Assembly: GCF_008087085.1 (NCBI RefSeq)
Contig: NZ_VIYJ01000005.1
Location: forward strand, 476,508 to 540,507
Direction: 5' to 3'
Length of the DNA: 64,000 nt
DNA from: Nocardioides rubriscoriae
GTDB taxonomy: Bacteria; Actinomycetota; Actinomycetes; Propionibacteriales; Nocardioidaceae
In this document: one piece after another, positions 18,231-26,634 of the stretch
How the letters are laid out: every line of letters starts with the position of its first letter
Position numbering within the stretch: the stretch's first letter is position 1
Position numbers and translations under genes: made by a program
Notes under the pieces: generated by a model
Told to the model about the DNA's origin: nothing
The model's input: the letters and a program-made list of their open reading frames with translations, nothing else
Databases searched by the model: none

Positions 18231-18525
18231 GGTTGCGGTTGTCGTGCAGGCCTTCGGCGCGTTGTACGCCTGCGGCGGGCTTGGGGCCCAGCGGGCCGGG
18301 GCCTGTGGTGGGGTGGGAGCCCAATCCGGCGAGCGTCAAGCGCGGCGTGGCGCGCAGGACCGACCCGACCACAGGCCAGGTCTGGGCGCGACACGGCGTC
18401 GCCAGCTGCGGATCGCAGGTCCTGCCCCGCCGGAGGACCCCGACCGACCCACCACGCACCCCAGCGCAGCACCAAGCCCGCCGCAGGCGGAAACCGCGCC
18501 GAAGGTGCGCACACCAACCGCAACC
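18231..18525. repeat. 295-bp imperfect palindromic element with 54-bp terminal inverted repeats
   Basis: Arms 18231-18284 and 18472-18525 match at 46 of 54 positions when one is reverse-complemented. Both start GGTTGCGGTTG and end GCCTGCGGCGGGCTTGG. Similarity weakens but continues inward (GTGGTGGG and TCCGGCG are shared), so the whole element is a large imperfect palindrome centred near 18378. It fills most of the 391-nt gap between the TIGR03960 and MFS genes. No transposase, no obvious target duplication and no coding frame were seen. A small hairpin GGCCC/GGGCC just outside (near 18531-18544) could terminate the MFS transcript. Confidence 0.65.
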
Positions 18526-18548
18526 GGAGAGGCCCGAAGGGGCCAGGA

Positions 18549-20222
18549 CTAGGACGTCTCGGGGGCCGCGGTCGCCCGGACCGCGGCGGCGGCCGACGTG
18601 GCTCGCAGCTCGACCGACGGCATCAGGAGCAGGAGCAGGAAGGCGACCAGGCCGACCCCTGCGCCCATCAGGAACACCAGGTCCATCGAGGAGGCGAAGC
18701 CCTGCTTGAAGGGGTGGGCGAGGGCCGGGGAGAGCTTCTCGATGAAGGACGAGTCGTCCTGCACCTGCCCGGACGCCGCTCCCCCGGCCTCGAGGATCAT
18801 CTGGTCGGTGGGGTTGGGGTCGTCGACGACGGCCTGGAAGGACCCGGTGGTCGAGGCCTTGTCGATCTCGTCGGCGATGTGGGGGCCGACGGTGGAGAAC
18901 AGGACCGACAGGAACACCGCGACGCCGATGGTGCCGCCGATCTGGCGGAAGAAGGTCGCCGAGCTGGTGGCCACACCGATCTCGGACGGCGGCACGGCGC
19001 TCTGCATGATGAGCAGCAGCGGCTGCATGCAGTTGCCCAGGCCGAGGCCGAGCACCAGCATGAAGAGGTCGACGACGACCAGCGAGGTGTCGGCCGACGT
19101 CGTCGAGAGCAGCAGCAGCGCGACGACGATCAGCGCCGAGCCCACCCGCGGGAAGATCCGGGTCTTGCCGGTCCGCGAGATCAGCTGGCCCGAGACCAGG
19201 GCGCCGGCCATCAGGCCGAGCACCATGGGCAGCATCAGCAGACCCGCCTCGGTCGGCGAGGCCCCGTGCACGACCTGCATGTAGAGCGGCAGGATCAGGA
19301 TGCCGCCGAACATCGCGGCACCGATGGCGATGCTGGCCGTGATGGTCACGGCCGCGGCGCGGATGCGGAACAGCCGCAGCGGGATCAGGGCGTCGTCGCC
19401 CATCGCCTTCTCGGCCAGCACGAACGCGGTGATGCCGAGCGCGCCGACGACGTAGCAGAGCAGCGACCGGCCAGACCCCCATCCCCACTCGCGGCCCTGC
19501 TCGGCGACGGCCAGCAGCGGGACCAGGCCGACGACGAGGGCGCTGGCGCCCCACCAGTCGATCCGGGCCTGGCGGGGCTGGTGGTCGAGGTGCAGGGTGC
19601 GGGAGACGACGACCAGGGCGGCGATGCCGACGGGCACGTTGACCAGGAAGACCCACCGCCAGCCGGTGACCCCGAGGATGTCGGTGCGGCCGGCGAAGAA
19701 GCCGCCGATGACGGGCCCGAGCACGCTCGAGGTGCCGAAGGTCGCCATGAAGTAGCCGGTGTACTTGGCCCGCTCGCGCGGGGAGACGATGTCGCCGATG
19801 ATCGCGAGCACCAGCGTGAACAAGCCGCCGGCGCCGAGGCCCTGGAAGGCCCGGAAGGCGGCGAGCTCGTACATCGACGTGGCGAACGTGCAGAGCACCG
19901 AGCCGAGGACGAACACCGAGATCGCGAACATGAACAGCTTCTTGCGGCCGTAGATGTCGCCGAGCTTGCCGTAGATCGGTGTGGTGATCGTGGACGTGAT
20001 CAGGTAGGCGGTGGTCACCCACGCCTGGACCGAGAGCCCGTCGAGGTCGTCGGCGATCGTGCGGATCGAGGTGCTGACGATCGTCTGGTCGAGAGCGCCG
20101 AGGAACATCCCCAGCAGCAGCCCCGAGAGGATCGTGAGGACCTGGGCGTGGGTGTAGACACCGCTGCCCTGGCCGGTCGCGCGGCTCGCGGTGTCGTCGG
20201 TGGTGTCGTCGGTGGTTGCCAT
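18549..20222 (-). CDS. MFS multidrug efflux transporter, DHA2 (14-TM) family
   Basis: 557 aa with 14 predicted hydrophobic segments. Motif A (GKLGDIYGRKKLFM, about residues 78-91) and the early LGALDQTIVSTSIRTIADDL signature are those of proton-driven EmrB/QacA-type exporters. A hydrophilic loop near residues 425-490 and an alanine-rich tail are usual. ATG 20222 is chosen over an upstream TTG; a TACGAT hexamer lies 8 nt before it. It is divergent from the Ca2+/H+ antiporter gene across a 58-nt promoter region. Substrate unknown. Confidence 0.92.
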   Translation of the reverse strand: MATTDDTTDDTASRATGQGSGVYTHAQVLTILSGLLLGMFLGALDQTIVSTSIRTIADDLDGLSVQAWVTTAYLITSTITTPIYGKLGDIYGRKKLFMFAISVFVLGSVLCTFATSMYELAAFRAFQGLGAGGLFTLVLAIIGDIVSPRERAKYTGYFMATFGTSSVLGPVIGGFFAGRTDILGVTGWRWVFLVNVPVGIAALVVVSRTLHLDHQPRQARIDWWGASALVVGLVPLLAVAEQGREWGWGSGRSLLCYVVGALGITAFVLAEKAMGDDALIPLRLFRIRAAAVTITASIAIGAAMFGGILILPLYMQVVHGASPTEAGLLMLPMVLGLMAGALVSGQLISRTGKTRIFPRVGSALIVVALLLLSTTSADTSLVVVDLFMLVLGLGLGNCMQPLLLIMQSAVPPSEIGVATSSATFFRQIGGTIGVAVFLSVLFSTVGPHIADEIDKASTTGSFQAVVDDPNPTDQMILEAGGAASGQVQDDSSFIEKLSPALAHPFKQGFASSMDLVFLMGAGVGLVAFLLLLLMPSVELRATSAAAAVRATAAPETS

Positions 20223-20230
20223 CGGCAACG

Positions 20231-20272
20231 ATCGTAAAGGTCTCCGTCACGTCAGGGACCACCCCCTAAAGT
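20231..20272. promoter_or_regulatory. Divergent promoters for the MFS and antiporter genes
   Basis: Two outward -10 candidates are visible: TACGAT on the minus strand (20231-20236, 8 nt before the MFS ATG) and TAAAGT on the plus strand (20267-20272, 8 nt before the antiporter ATG). Both imply leaderless or near-leaderless mRNAs. Their -35 regions would overlap in the 30 nt between them, so expression of the two genes may be mutually influenced. Confidence 0.4.
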
Positions 20273-20280
20273 TGGCTCGG

Positions 20281-21426
20281 ATGAGCGAGACGTTGCAGGA
20301 CACCGCCCGCGACGACGCCGCTCGTCCTGACTCCACGCGCGACTGGCTGGCCTGGACCACGCTGGTCCCGCTGATCGCCCTCGCGGTGCTCGTGCCCACC
20401 TGGGGCCGCTACCTGCCGGTGGCGCTGTCGGTGGCGGTGGGCGTCGTCCTGGTCGGTGCGGTGCTCGCCGCGGTCCATCACGCCGAGGTGGTGGCGCACA
20501 AGGTCGGCGAGCCGTTCGGGTCGCTGGTGCTCGCGGTGGCGGTGACCGTCATCGAGGTGGCGCTCATCGTGACCCTGATAGCCAGCGGTGGCGAGGAGAC
20601 CTCCACGCTGGCGCGCGACACCGTCTTCGCCGCGGTGATGATCACCGTCAACGGCATCGTCGGCCTGTCGCTGGTCGTCGGCGCCGTCAAGCACCACCTG
20701 GCGACCTTCAACGCCGAGGGCACCGGGTCGGCGCTCGCCACCGTGATCGCCCTGGCCGGGGTGACGCTGGTGCTGCCGCGGTTCACCGACGAGGCGGGGC
20801 CTGCGTTCACCAGCTCGCAGCTGGTGTTCGCCGCGGTCGCCTCGCTCGTGCTCTACGGCATGTTCGTCTTCACCCAGACCGTGCGGCACCGCGACTTCTT
20901 CCTGCCCGTCGCGACCGGCAAGCGTGGCCCCCACGACGACGACGGTGACGGCCACGCCGACCCGCCGACGGCACGACAGGCCTGGCTCAGCCTGGGTCTG
21001 CTGCTCGCTGCGCTCGTGGCGGTCGTGGGGCTCGCCAAGGTCTGCTCCCCCGCGATCGAGGACGGCGTCGACGCCGTCGGCTTCCCCGGCGCGTTCGTCG
21101 GGGTCGTGATCGCGCTGACGGTGCTGCTGCCCGAGTCGATCGCCGCGTCGCGGGCGGCGGCGCGCGACAACGTGCAGACCAGCCTCAACCTGGCCTATGG
21201 CTCAGCGATGGCCTCGATCGGTCTCACGATCCCCGCGATCGCCGTCGCCTCGATCTGGCTCGACGGCCCGCTCGCCCTCGGGCTCGAGCCGATGCAGATC
21301 GTGCTGCTCGCCCTGTCGGTGGTCGTCAGCGTGCTCACCGTCGTGCCGGGTCGCGCCAAGCCCCTCAACGGCGGGGTCCACCTGGTGCTGCTCGCGGCCT
21401 ACCTGTTCCTGGCCGCCAACCCGTGA
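20281..21426 (+). CDS. Calcium/proton antiporter, ChaA/CaCA family
   Basis: 381 aa, about 11 membrane helices. The two alpha-repeats are recognisable: GSLVLAVAVTVIEVALIVTL and, in the second half, VVIALTVLLPESIAASRAAA, each with the acidic residue needed for cation exchange. A charged loop with HDDDGDGHADPP (about residues 218-230) lies between the halves. Similar to E. coli ChaA, which exchanges Na+, K+ or Ca2+ for protons. The start follows a TAAAGT -10 directly. Confidence 0.9.
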   Translation: MSETLQDTARDDAARPDSTRDWLAWTTLVPLIALAVLVPTWGRYLPVALSVAVGVVLVGAVLAAVHHAEVVAHKVGEPFGSLVLAVAVTVIEVALIVTLIASGGEETSTLARDTVFAAVMITVNGIVGLSLVVGAVKHHLATFNAEGTGSALATVIALAGVTLVLPRFTDEAGPAFTSSQLVFAAVASLVLYGMFVFTQTVRHRDFFLPVATGKRGPHDDDGDGHADPPTARQAWLSLGLLLAALVAVVGLAKVCSPAIEDGVDAVGFPGAFVGVVIALTVLLPESIAASRAAARDNVQTSLNLAYGSAMASIGLTIPAIAVASIWLDGPLALGLEPMQIVLLALSVVVSVLTVVPGRAKPLNGGVHLVLLAAYLFLAANP

Positions 21427-21461
21427 GCCCGCGGGTGCCCGGATCCGGACGCCGCACAAGG

Positions 21462-21760
21462 CTGACCCACCCCGCGTCGAGTTCCACCGCACCCGTCACC
21501 GCGAACTGACCCACCCCGCGTCGAGTTCCACCGCACCCGTCACCGCGAACTGACCCACCCTGGGTCACTTCCGACCACCGCACCCACCCGAACTCGACGC
21601 ACCCCGGGTCACTTCCGAGAACCGCACTCACCCGAACTCGACGCACCCCGGGTCACTTCCGAGAACCGCACTCACCCGAACTCGACGCACGCCGGGTCAC
21701 TTCGGAGAACCACACCCACCCGGAGTCGACGCACTCCGCGTCGAATGCTGCACCAACCGT
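21462..21760. repeat. Tandem array of a 44-bp unit, about 6.7 copies
   Basis: Units begin at 21462, 21506, 21550, 21593, 21637, 21681 and 21725. All are 44 nt except the third (43 nt); the last is partial. Copies 1-2 are identical (CTGACCCACCCCGCGTCGAG start) and copies 4-5 are identical (CTCGACGCACCCCGGGTCAC start), with copy 3 a hybrid of the two types. The array fills the 344-nt convergent gap between the antiporter and rodA. The unit length is not a multiple of three, and no open frame runs through it. Confidence 0.85.
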
Positions 21761-21770
21761 GCGCCGACCC

Positions 21771-22952
21771 TCAGGCCCGCACCAGCACCCGCCCCGACGG
21801 CTGCATCCGCGCCGCCGGCGCCTCGGCCGCTCGGCGCGAGATGTTGAGCAGCAGCCCCACGGCCAGCATGGAGGCGAACATCGAGCTGCCGCCGTAGGAC
21901 ACGAACGGGAGCGGGACACCGGTGACCGGCATGATGCCCAGGCACATGCCGATGTTCTGGAAGGCCTGGAAGCCGAACCAGCAGGCGATGCCGGCGGCGG
22001 CGACCCGACCGAAGACGTCGTCGGTGCGCGCGGCGATGCGCAGCGCGCGCCACAGGATGACGCCGAGCAGGCCGATGATGACGCCGGAGCCGAGCAGACC
22101 CAGCTCCTCGCCGGCGACGGTGAAGACGAAGTCGGTGTGCTGCTCGGGCACGAAGCCCGAGCGGGTCTGGGAGCCGTCGAAGAGGCCCTGGCCGAAGAAC
22201 CCGCCGTTGCCGACGGCGATGCGTGCCTGCTCGACGTTGTAGCCGGCGCCGCGGGGGTCGAGGGTCGGGTCGGTGAAGGCGAGGAACCGGTCCACCTGGT
22301 ACTTCTCCAGCAGGCCGCCGGCGACCGCGGCCACGGCACCGACGACGCCGGTGGCCCCGAGCAGCACCAGCCAGCGCCGGTCGGCGCCGGTGGCGGCCAG
22401 CACCCCGAAGACGGTGGCGCTGAGCACGAGCATGGTGCCGAGGTCGGGCTGCGCCAGGATGAGGGCGGCCGGCACCCCCGCGATGAGCAGCATCAGGGCG
22501 ACGTCGCTGCCGGTGGCGCCGTCGGCGCCGCGCAGGCGACGTCCCTCGGAGCGCTCGGCGACGACCAGGGCCATCCCGATGACGACGGCGAGCTTGGCGA
22601 ACTCCGACGGCTGGATCGAGAGCCCGCCGAACATCAGCCACGACCGTGACCCGTTGACGGTGCTGCCCATGGTCAGCACCAGGACGAGCCCGCCGACCGA
22701 GGCGAGGTAGACCACCGGCGCGAAGATCCGCACCCACCGGTGGTCGGTCAGCAGCACCACGAGGAGCAGGCCCAGGCCGAGGGCGACGTTGACGACCTGC
22801 TTGTCCAGGTAGGCACGCGGGTCGCCGCCGGTGAGGTCGTCGCGGGTACTGGTGGCCGACCAGACGAGCAGGCAGCCCAGGACGCTGAGGGCCACGACGG
22901 CCAGCAGGAGCAGGCGGTCGAGCCCGGGCACCCGCGCGGTGGAGGTGGTCAT
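21771..22952 (-). CDS. rodA: Peptidoglycan glycosyltransferase RodA (SEDS family)
   Basis: 393 aa, about ten membrane helices. SEDS signatures include GSRSWLMFGGLSIQPSEFAK (about residues 100-119), ILAQPDLGTMLVL and the C-terminal GVPLPFVSYGGSSMFASM. The catalytic aspartate region (LDPRGAGYNVEQARIAVGNG) is intact. It polymerises lipid II together with the PBP2 encoded just upstream; the genes overlap as ATGA. Placement at the end of the mre operon identifies it as RodA rather than FtsW. Confidence 0.94.
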   Translation of the reverse strand: MTTSTARVPGLDRLLLLAVVALSVLGCLLVWSATSTRDDLTGGDPRAYLDKQVVNVALGLGLLLVVLLTDHRWVRIFAPVVYLASVGGLVLVLTMGSTVNGSRSWLMFGGLSIQPSEFAKLAVVIGMALVVAERSEGRRLRGADGATGSDVALMLLIAGVPAALILAQPDLGTMLVLSATVFGVLAATGADRRWLVLLGATGVVGAVAAVAGGLLEKYQVDRFLAFTDPTLDPRGAGYNVEQARIAVGNGGFFGQGLFDGSQTRSGFVPEQHTDFVFTVAGEELGLLGSGVIIGLLGVILWRALRIAARTDDVFGRVAAAGIACWFGFQAFQNIGMCLGIMPVTGVPLPFVSYGGSSMFASMLAVGLLLNISRRAAEAPAARMQPSGRVLVRA

Positions 22953-25099
22953 CGCTTCTCCTGGTCGGAACTCGTGCGGCGGGGGTCGACCGCCGGCGGC
23001 AGGATCGAGCCGTCGGCCCGGAAGGACGGGAGCCGCTCGGGCAGCAGCGTGCCGGGGATGACCGCGCGGTCGGGGACGACCTGCTCGCCGTCGATGCCGT
23101 AGAGCGCCTCCCAGATCTTGCGCACGCCCTCGCCGGACGCGCCCGAGCCGGTGCCGGCCTGGCTGATCATCATCACCACGACGTAGTCGTCGGAGTAGGA
23201 GGCCACCCACGAGGTCGACTGCTTGCCGTAGACCTCGGCCGACCCGGTCTTGGAGCGGATCGGCACCTCGTCCTGCGGGAAGCCGACCATCTTCCAGGCC
23301 ATGGTGCCCTGCCGGGTCACGCCCTTGAGCGCCTCGTCGATGTAGCCGTGGACGCCGGGCGGCAGGTCGACGTGGCCGCTGACGGTCGGCGGGATCCGGC
23401 GGATGACGGTGCCGTCGGCCGCCACCACCGCGCGCGCCACCCGGGGCTCGTAGAGGGTGCCGCCGTTGGCGATGGCGGCGTACCCGCGGGCCAGCTGCAG
23501 CGGCGTGACGATGGTGTCGCCCTGGCCGATGGCGAAGTTGACCGCGTCGGTGACCTTGTACTGGTAGCCCTCGAGGCAGAACTCGCGCGAGAACTTGTAG
23601 ACGAAGTCGCTGGTGTCGGCGTCCTGGGGCTTGGCGGCGATGCCGCAGTAGAACGACTTCATGGACTTGTAGTAGGCGCGCTTCCAGTGCCGGTCGGCGA
23701 TCCGCCCGGAGGCCTCGCCGGGCAGGTCGACCCCGGTCTCGCTGCCGAAGCCGAACTTCTCGGCCTCCTCGACCAGCGGGTCCTCGGCGTCGACGTCGGA
23801 GGCGTCGGAGCCGTACTTCTGCCAGTAGTCGTAGCCGACGCGGAAGAAGAAGGTGTTGCAGGAGACCTCGAGCGCCTGGGCGAAGGTGATGTTGCCGTAG
23901 GCCGCCGACTCGTGGTTGTGGAAGTCGCGGTTGCCGACCCGGAAGGCCGAGGAGCACGGCAGGGTGGTGCTGGGGCTGTAGCCGTGGGTCAGCGCGGCCG
24001 CCGTCATGAACGGCTTCCAGGTCGAGCCGGGGGCGAACTGGCCCTGCGTGGCGCGGCTGAGCAGCGGCGTACCGGCCTTCTCGGAGTAGAGCGCGGCCAG
24101 CTGCTTCTTGGTGATGCCGTCGACCCAGACCGACGGGTCGTAGGTGGGCTGGCTGGCCATCGCGACGATGCGGCCGGTGTCGGCCTCCATCACGACGGCC
24201 GCCCCGGAGTCGGCGGCGAAGGGGCGGTCGGTGACCGGGTCGACGGTGGCCCGCGCGGTCATGATCCGCTCGTGCAGCTGCTGCTCGACGACGCTCTGCA
24301 CCTTGGCGTCGATCGAGGTGACCAGGGTGTCGCCGGGCTGGGCCTCGACGTCGGCCTCGTCACCGATGACGCGGCCCATGGAGTCGACCTGGACCTGCTG
24401 GTAGCCGGGCATCCCGCGCAGCCAGCTGTCGTACTGCTGCTCGATGCCGGCGCGGCCGACGACCGAGGCGCCGTTGACCGACTGGTCCCCCGCCTCCTCG
24501 GCGGTGTCGAGCTCGTCCTCGGTGATCGGGCTGAGGTAGCCCAGCAGGTGGGCGGCGTTGATGCCGAAGGGGCGCGGGTAGGCCCGCACGGTCTGCTGCT
24601 CGACGACGACGCCGGGGAAGTCCTCAGGCTGCTCGCGCAGCCGCTGGGCACCGTCCTGCGGGAGGTCCTGGGCGACCGGGACCGGCTGGTAGGGCGAGCC
24701 GTTCCAGCACACGCCGGGCTCGGCCCCCTCGGCGCCGCAGCTGAGCAGCTTCTTCTCGATCCGGCGCGGCTGCTGGTCGATCACCTTGCCGACGCGGCGC
24801 ACCAGGATCCGACGCTCGCGGGCGGGCAGCTTGTCGAGCACGGTGCGGTCGAGCGAGACCACCCAGGTGAGCCGGTTGGCGACCAGGGGCCGGCCCTGGT
24901 CGTCGACGATGAGCCCACGGGTGGGCTGCACGACGATCTCGCGGACCGACTGGGCCGCGGCGCGGCCCTGGTACTCGTCGCCGCTGACGACCTGGAGGTA
25001 GTAGAGCCGCACGAAGAGCGTGGCGAACAGCGAGAAGACCAGGGCCTGGATCACCAGGAGCCGCAGGCCTCCGCGCGACGTGGGCAGGGCCGACCTCAT
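22949..25099 (-). CDS. mrdA: Penicillin-binding protein 2 (elongation transpeptidase)
   Basis: 716 aa. An N-terminal anchor (about residues 13-33) and pedestal domain precede the transpeptidase domain with catalytic SxxK in FAPGSTWKPFM (about residue 360), SxN in LEVSCNTFF and KTG in IRSKTGSAEVYG. It cross-links the glycan strands made by RodA. The ATG at 25099 sits at the end of an 11-bp tandem repeat rich in GGTGAGG, whose last unit includes the start codon itself. Confidence 0.95.
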   Translation of the reverse strand: MRSALPTSRGGLRLLVIQALVFSLFATLFVRLYYLQVVSGDEYQGRAAAQSVREIVVQPTRGLIVDDQGRPLVANRLTWVVSLDRTVLDKLPARERRILVRRVGKVIDQQPRRIEKKLLSCGAEGAEPGVCWNGSPYQPVPVAQDLPQDGAQRLREQPEDFPGVVVEQQTVRAYPRPFGINAAHLLGYLSPITEDELDTAEEAGDQSVNGASVVGRAGIEQQYDSWLRGMPGYQQVQVDSMGRVIGDEADVEAQPGDTLVTSIDAKVQSVVEQQLHERIMTARATVDPVTDRPFAADSGAAVVMEADTGRIVAMASQPTYDPSVWVDGITKKQLAALYSEKAGTPLLSRATQGQFAPGSTWKPFMTAAALTHGYSPSTTLPCSSAFRVGNRDFHNHESAAYGNITFAQALEVSCNTFFFRVGYDYWQKYGSDASDVDAEDPLVEEAEKFGFGSETGVDLPGEASGRIADRHWKRAYYKSMKSFYCGIAAKPQDADTSDFVYKFSREFCLEGYQYKVTDAVNFAIGQGDTIVTPLQLARGYAAIANGGTLYEPRVARAVVAADGTVIRRIPPTVSGHVDLPPGVHGYIDEALKGVTRQGTMAWKMVGFPQDEVPIRSKTGSAEVYGKQSTSWVASYSDDYVVVMMISQAGTGSGASGEGVRKIWEALYGIDGEQVVPDRAVIPGTLLPERLPSFRADGSILPPAVDPRRTSSDQEKR

Positions 25100-25101
25100 G
25101 G

Positions 25102-25156
25102 CGTCCTCACCGCGACCTCACCGCGACCTCACCGCGTCCTCACCGCGTCCTCATCG
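25102..25156 (-). repeat. Five 11-bp tandem repeats between mreD and mrdA
   Basis: On the plus strand the units are GTCCTCACCGC, GACCTCACCGC (twice), GTCCTCACCGC and a diverged GTCCTCATCGG. On the coding strand each unit reads like GCGGTGAGGAC and therefore offers a Shine-Dalgarno-like GAGG. The array spans the mreD stop to the mrdA start. Copy-number slippage would change the ribosome-binding context of mrdA. Confidence 0.75.
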
Positions 25157-25687
25157 GGCCACCGGGGCCGGACGAAGGCCCTCGGGCTGGAGCCGGGTGA
25201 GCACCCAGGCGACCGAGGGCAGCACGAACGGCGCGAGCGCGAGGTCCCACACGACACCGACGAGCACGACCTGGAGCAGCTCGGGGACGGTGGCGGCCTG
25301 GTCCTGCAGCACCAGTCCGGTCAGGGCGAAGACGGAGGTGCCGAGGAACGAGCAGGCCGCGACCGCGGCCAGCGACCCGGCGACACCGGCCGGTGCGTCC
25401 TGGCGGACCCGCCCGGCGACGTACCCGACGAGCATCAGGGCCAGGGCCCAGCGCCCCGCGACGTGGTCGGCCGGCGGGGCCAGGTCGAGCAGCAGCCCGG
25501 CGCCGAAGCCGAGCACCATGCCGACGTGGGCACCGCGGGCCAGGCCTGCCGCCACGACGACGACCAGCACGACGTCGGGGCCGACGCCGTGCCACGCGAG
25601 GTGGGGCAGCACGGAGGTCTGCAGCACGAGCGCCAGACCGACCGCGAGGGCCAGGAAGAGGCTGCGGGCCACGGTGGTGGGGTTCAT
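25151..25687 (-). CDS. mreD: Rod shape-determining protein MreD
   Basis: 178 aa, five to six hydrophobic segments, beginning MNPTTVARSLFLALAVGLAL. Weakly conserved integral membrane subunit of the elongasome; identity rests on length, topology and its position between mreC and mrdA. It overlaps mreC as ATGA. Confidence 0.88.
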   Translation of the reverse strand: MNPTTVARSLFLALAVGLALVLQTSVLPHLAWHGVGPDVVLVVVVAAGLARGAHVGMVLGFGAGLLLDLAPPADHVAGRWALALMLVGYVAGRVRQDAPAGVAGSLAAVAACSFLGTSVFALTGLVLQDQAATVPELLQVVLVGVVWDLALAPFVLPSVAWVLTRLQPEGLRPAPVAR

Positions 25688-26634
25688 CGCAGGCTCCCGT
25701 CGGCCTCGACGACGGCGCGGTCGCTGCGCGTGCCCGACGGGACGACGACCCCGACGACGTCGAGGGCCGCGAAGTCGACGTACGGGTCGATCACGGCGCG
25801 CTGGGAGCTCTCGCGCAGGCTCGAGTAGACCGACACGACCTCGCCCACCGGCACGCCGGCAACATAGGGGCTGGCGCCGTCGGTGCTGCCCCAGGTGACG
25901 ACGGTGTCGTGCTTGCGCGGCACGACGGTCTCGTCGACCAGCTCGAGGTCGAGCCGGCCGGCGTCCCCGAGGACCCCGCGACCCTTGAGGAAGCCGAGCT
26001 CCATGCTCGCAGCAACCCGGCCGCCGACCGTGGAGTCGGGGTCGACGATGAGCAGGACGGTCGCGGTCGTGGCGGTGACCCGGAGCACGCGGCCCACGAG
26101 CCCGTCGTTGTTGAGGACGGTCAGGTCGGGACGGATCCCCGACTGCGAGCCGGCGTCGATCGTGACGGTGCTCCGGAACGACTGCGACGGCCCCACGCCG
26201 ATCACCCGGGCCGGCACGAGCGCCTGCCCGAGGTCGGTGGCGGCCGAGGTGAGGCCCTCGAGCTCGGCCAGCCGGGCCCGGTCGTACGGCGCGGTGCGGA
26301 CCGCGGCGCGCAGGTCGGCGTTCTCGGCCTCGAGGGCCGCGAGCTCGCCGCGCAGGTGGTCCTGGGTCTCGAAGCGCTCCGACAGCCCGACGACGGGACG
26401 GATCATCCCGTCGGCCGCGGCCTGGGCCGGTCCGACGGCCTCGCCGACGACGCGGCGGGCCGGGTCGAGGGCGCCGCCGCTGCCGTCGAGGACCATCAGG
26501 CTGGCGCAGGCCAGCAGCAGGGCGACGACCAGCGCGCGCGACGGGCGGCCGGGCTCGCGGTCCTCGCGCGGGGCGCGCCCGTAGTCGCGGGCGGACATCA
26601 GGGGCAGCCGGCGTCCGCGGCCCGGTCCGCTCAC
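25684..26634 (-). CDS. mreC: Rod shape-determining protein MreC
   Basis: 316 aa from a GTG that overlaps the mreB stop as GTGA; an ATG at 26598 is an alternative. One membrane helix (about residues 30-48), a coiled coil (ETQDHLRGELAALEAENADLRAAV, split near residues 80-105), then the double beta-barrel periplasm-facing domain with GLVGRVLRV, TTATVLLIVDPDS and KGRGVLGD motifs. It couples MreB to PBP2/RodA. Confidence 0.92.
   Translation of the reverse strand: MSGPGRGRRLPLMSARDYGRAPREDREPGRPSRALVVALLLACASLMVLDGSGGALDPARRVVGEAVGPAQAAADGMIRPVVGLSERFETQDHLRGELAALEAENADLRAAVRTAPYDRARLAELEGLTSAATDLGQALVPARVIGVGPSQSFRSTVTIDAGSQSGIRPDLTVLNNDGLVGRVLRVTATTATVLLIVDPDSTVGGRVAASMELGFLKGRGVLGDAGRLDLELVDETVVPRKHDTVVTWGSTDGASPYVAGVPVGEVVSVYSSLRESSQRAVIDPYVDFAALDVVGVVVPSGTRSDRAVVEADGSLR

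Noticed and set aside
21462..21760. CRISPR array
   Set aside because: The 44-bp units are contiguous with no unique spacers, and no cas genes are present.
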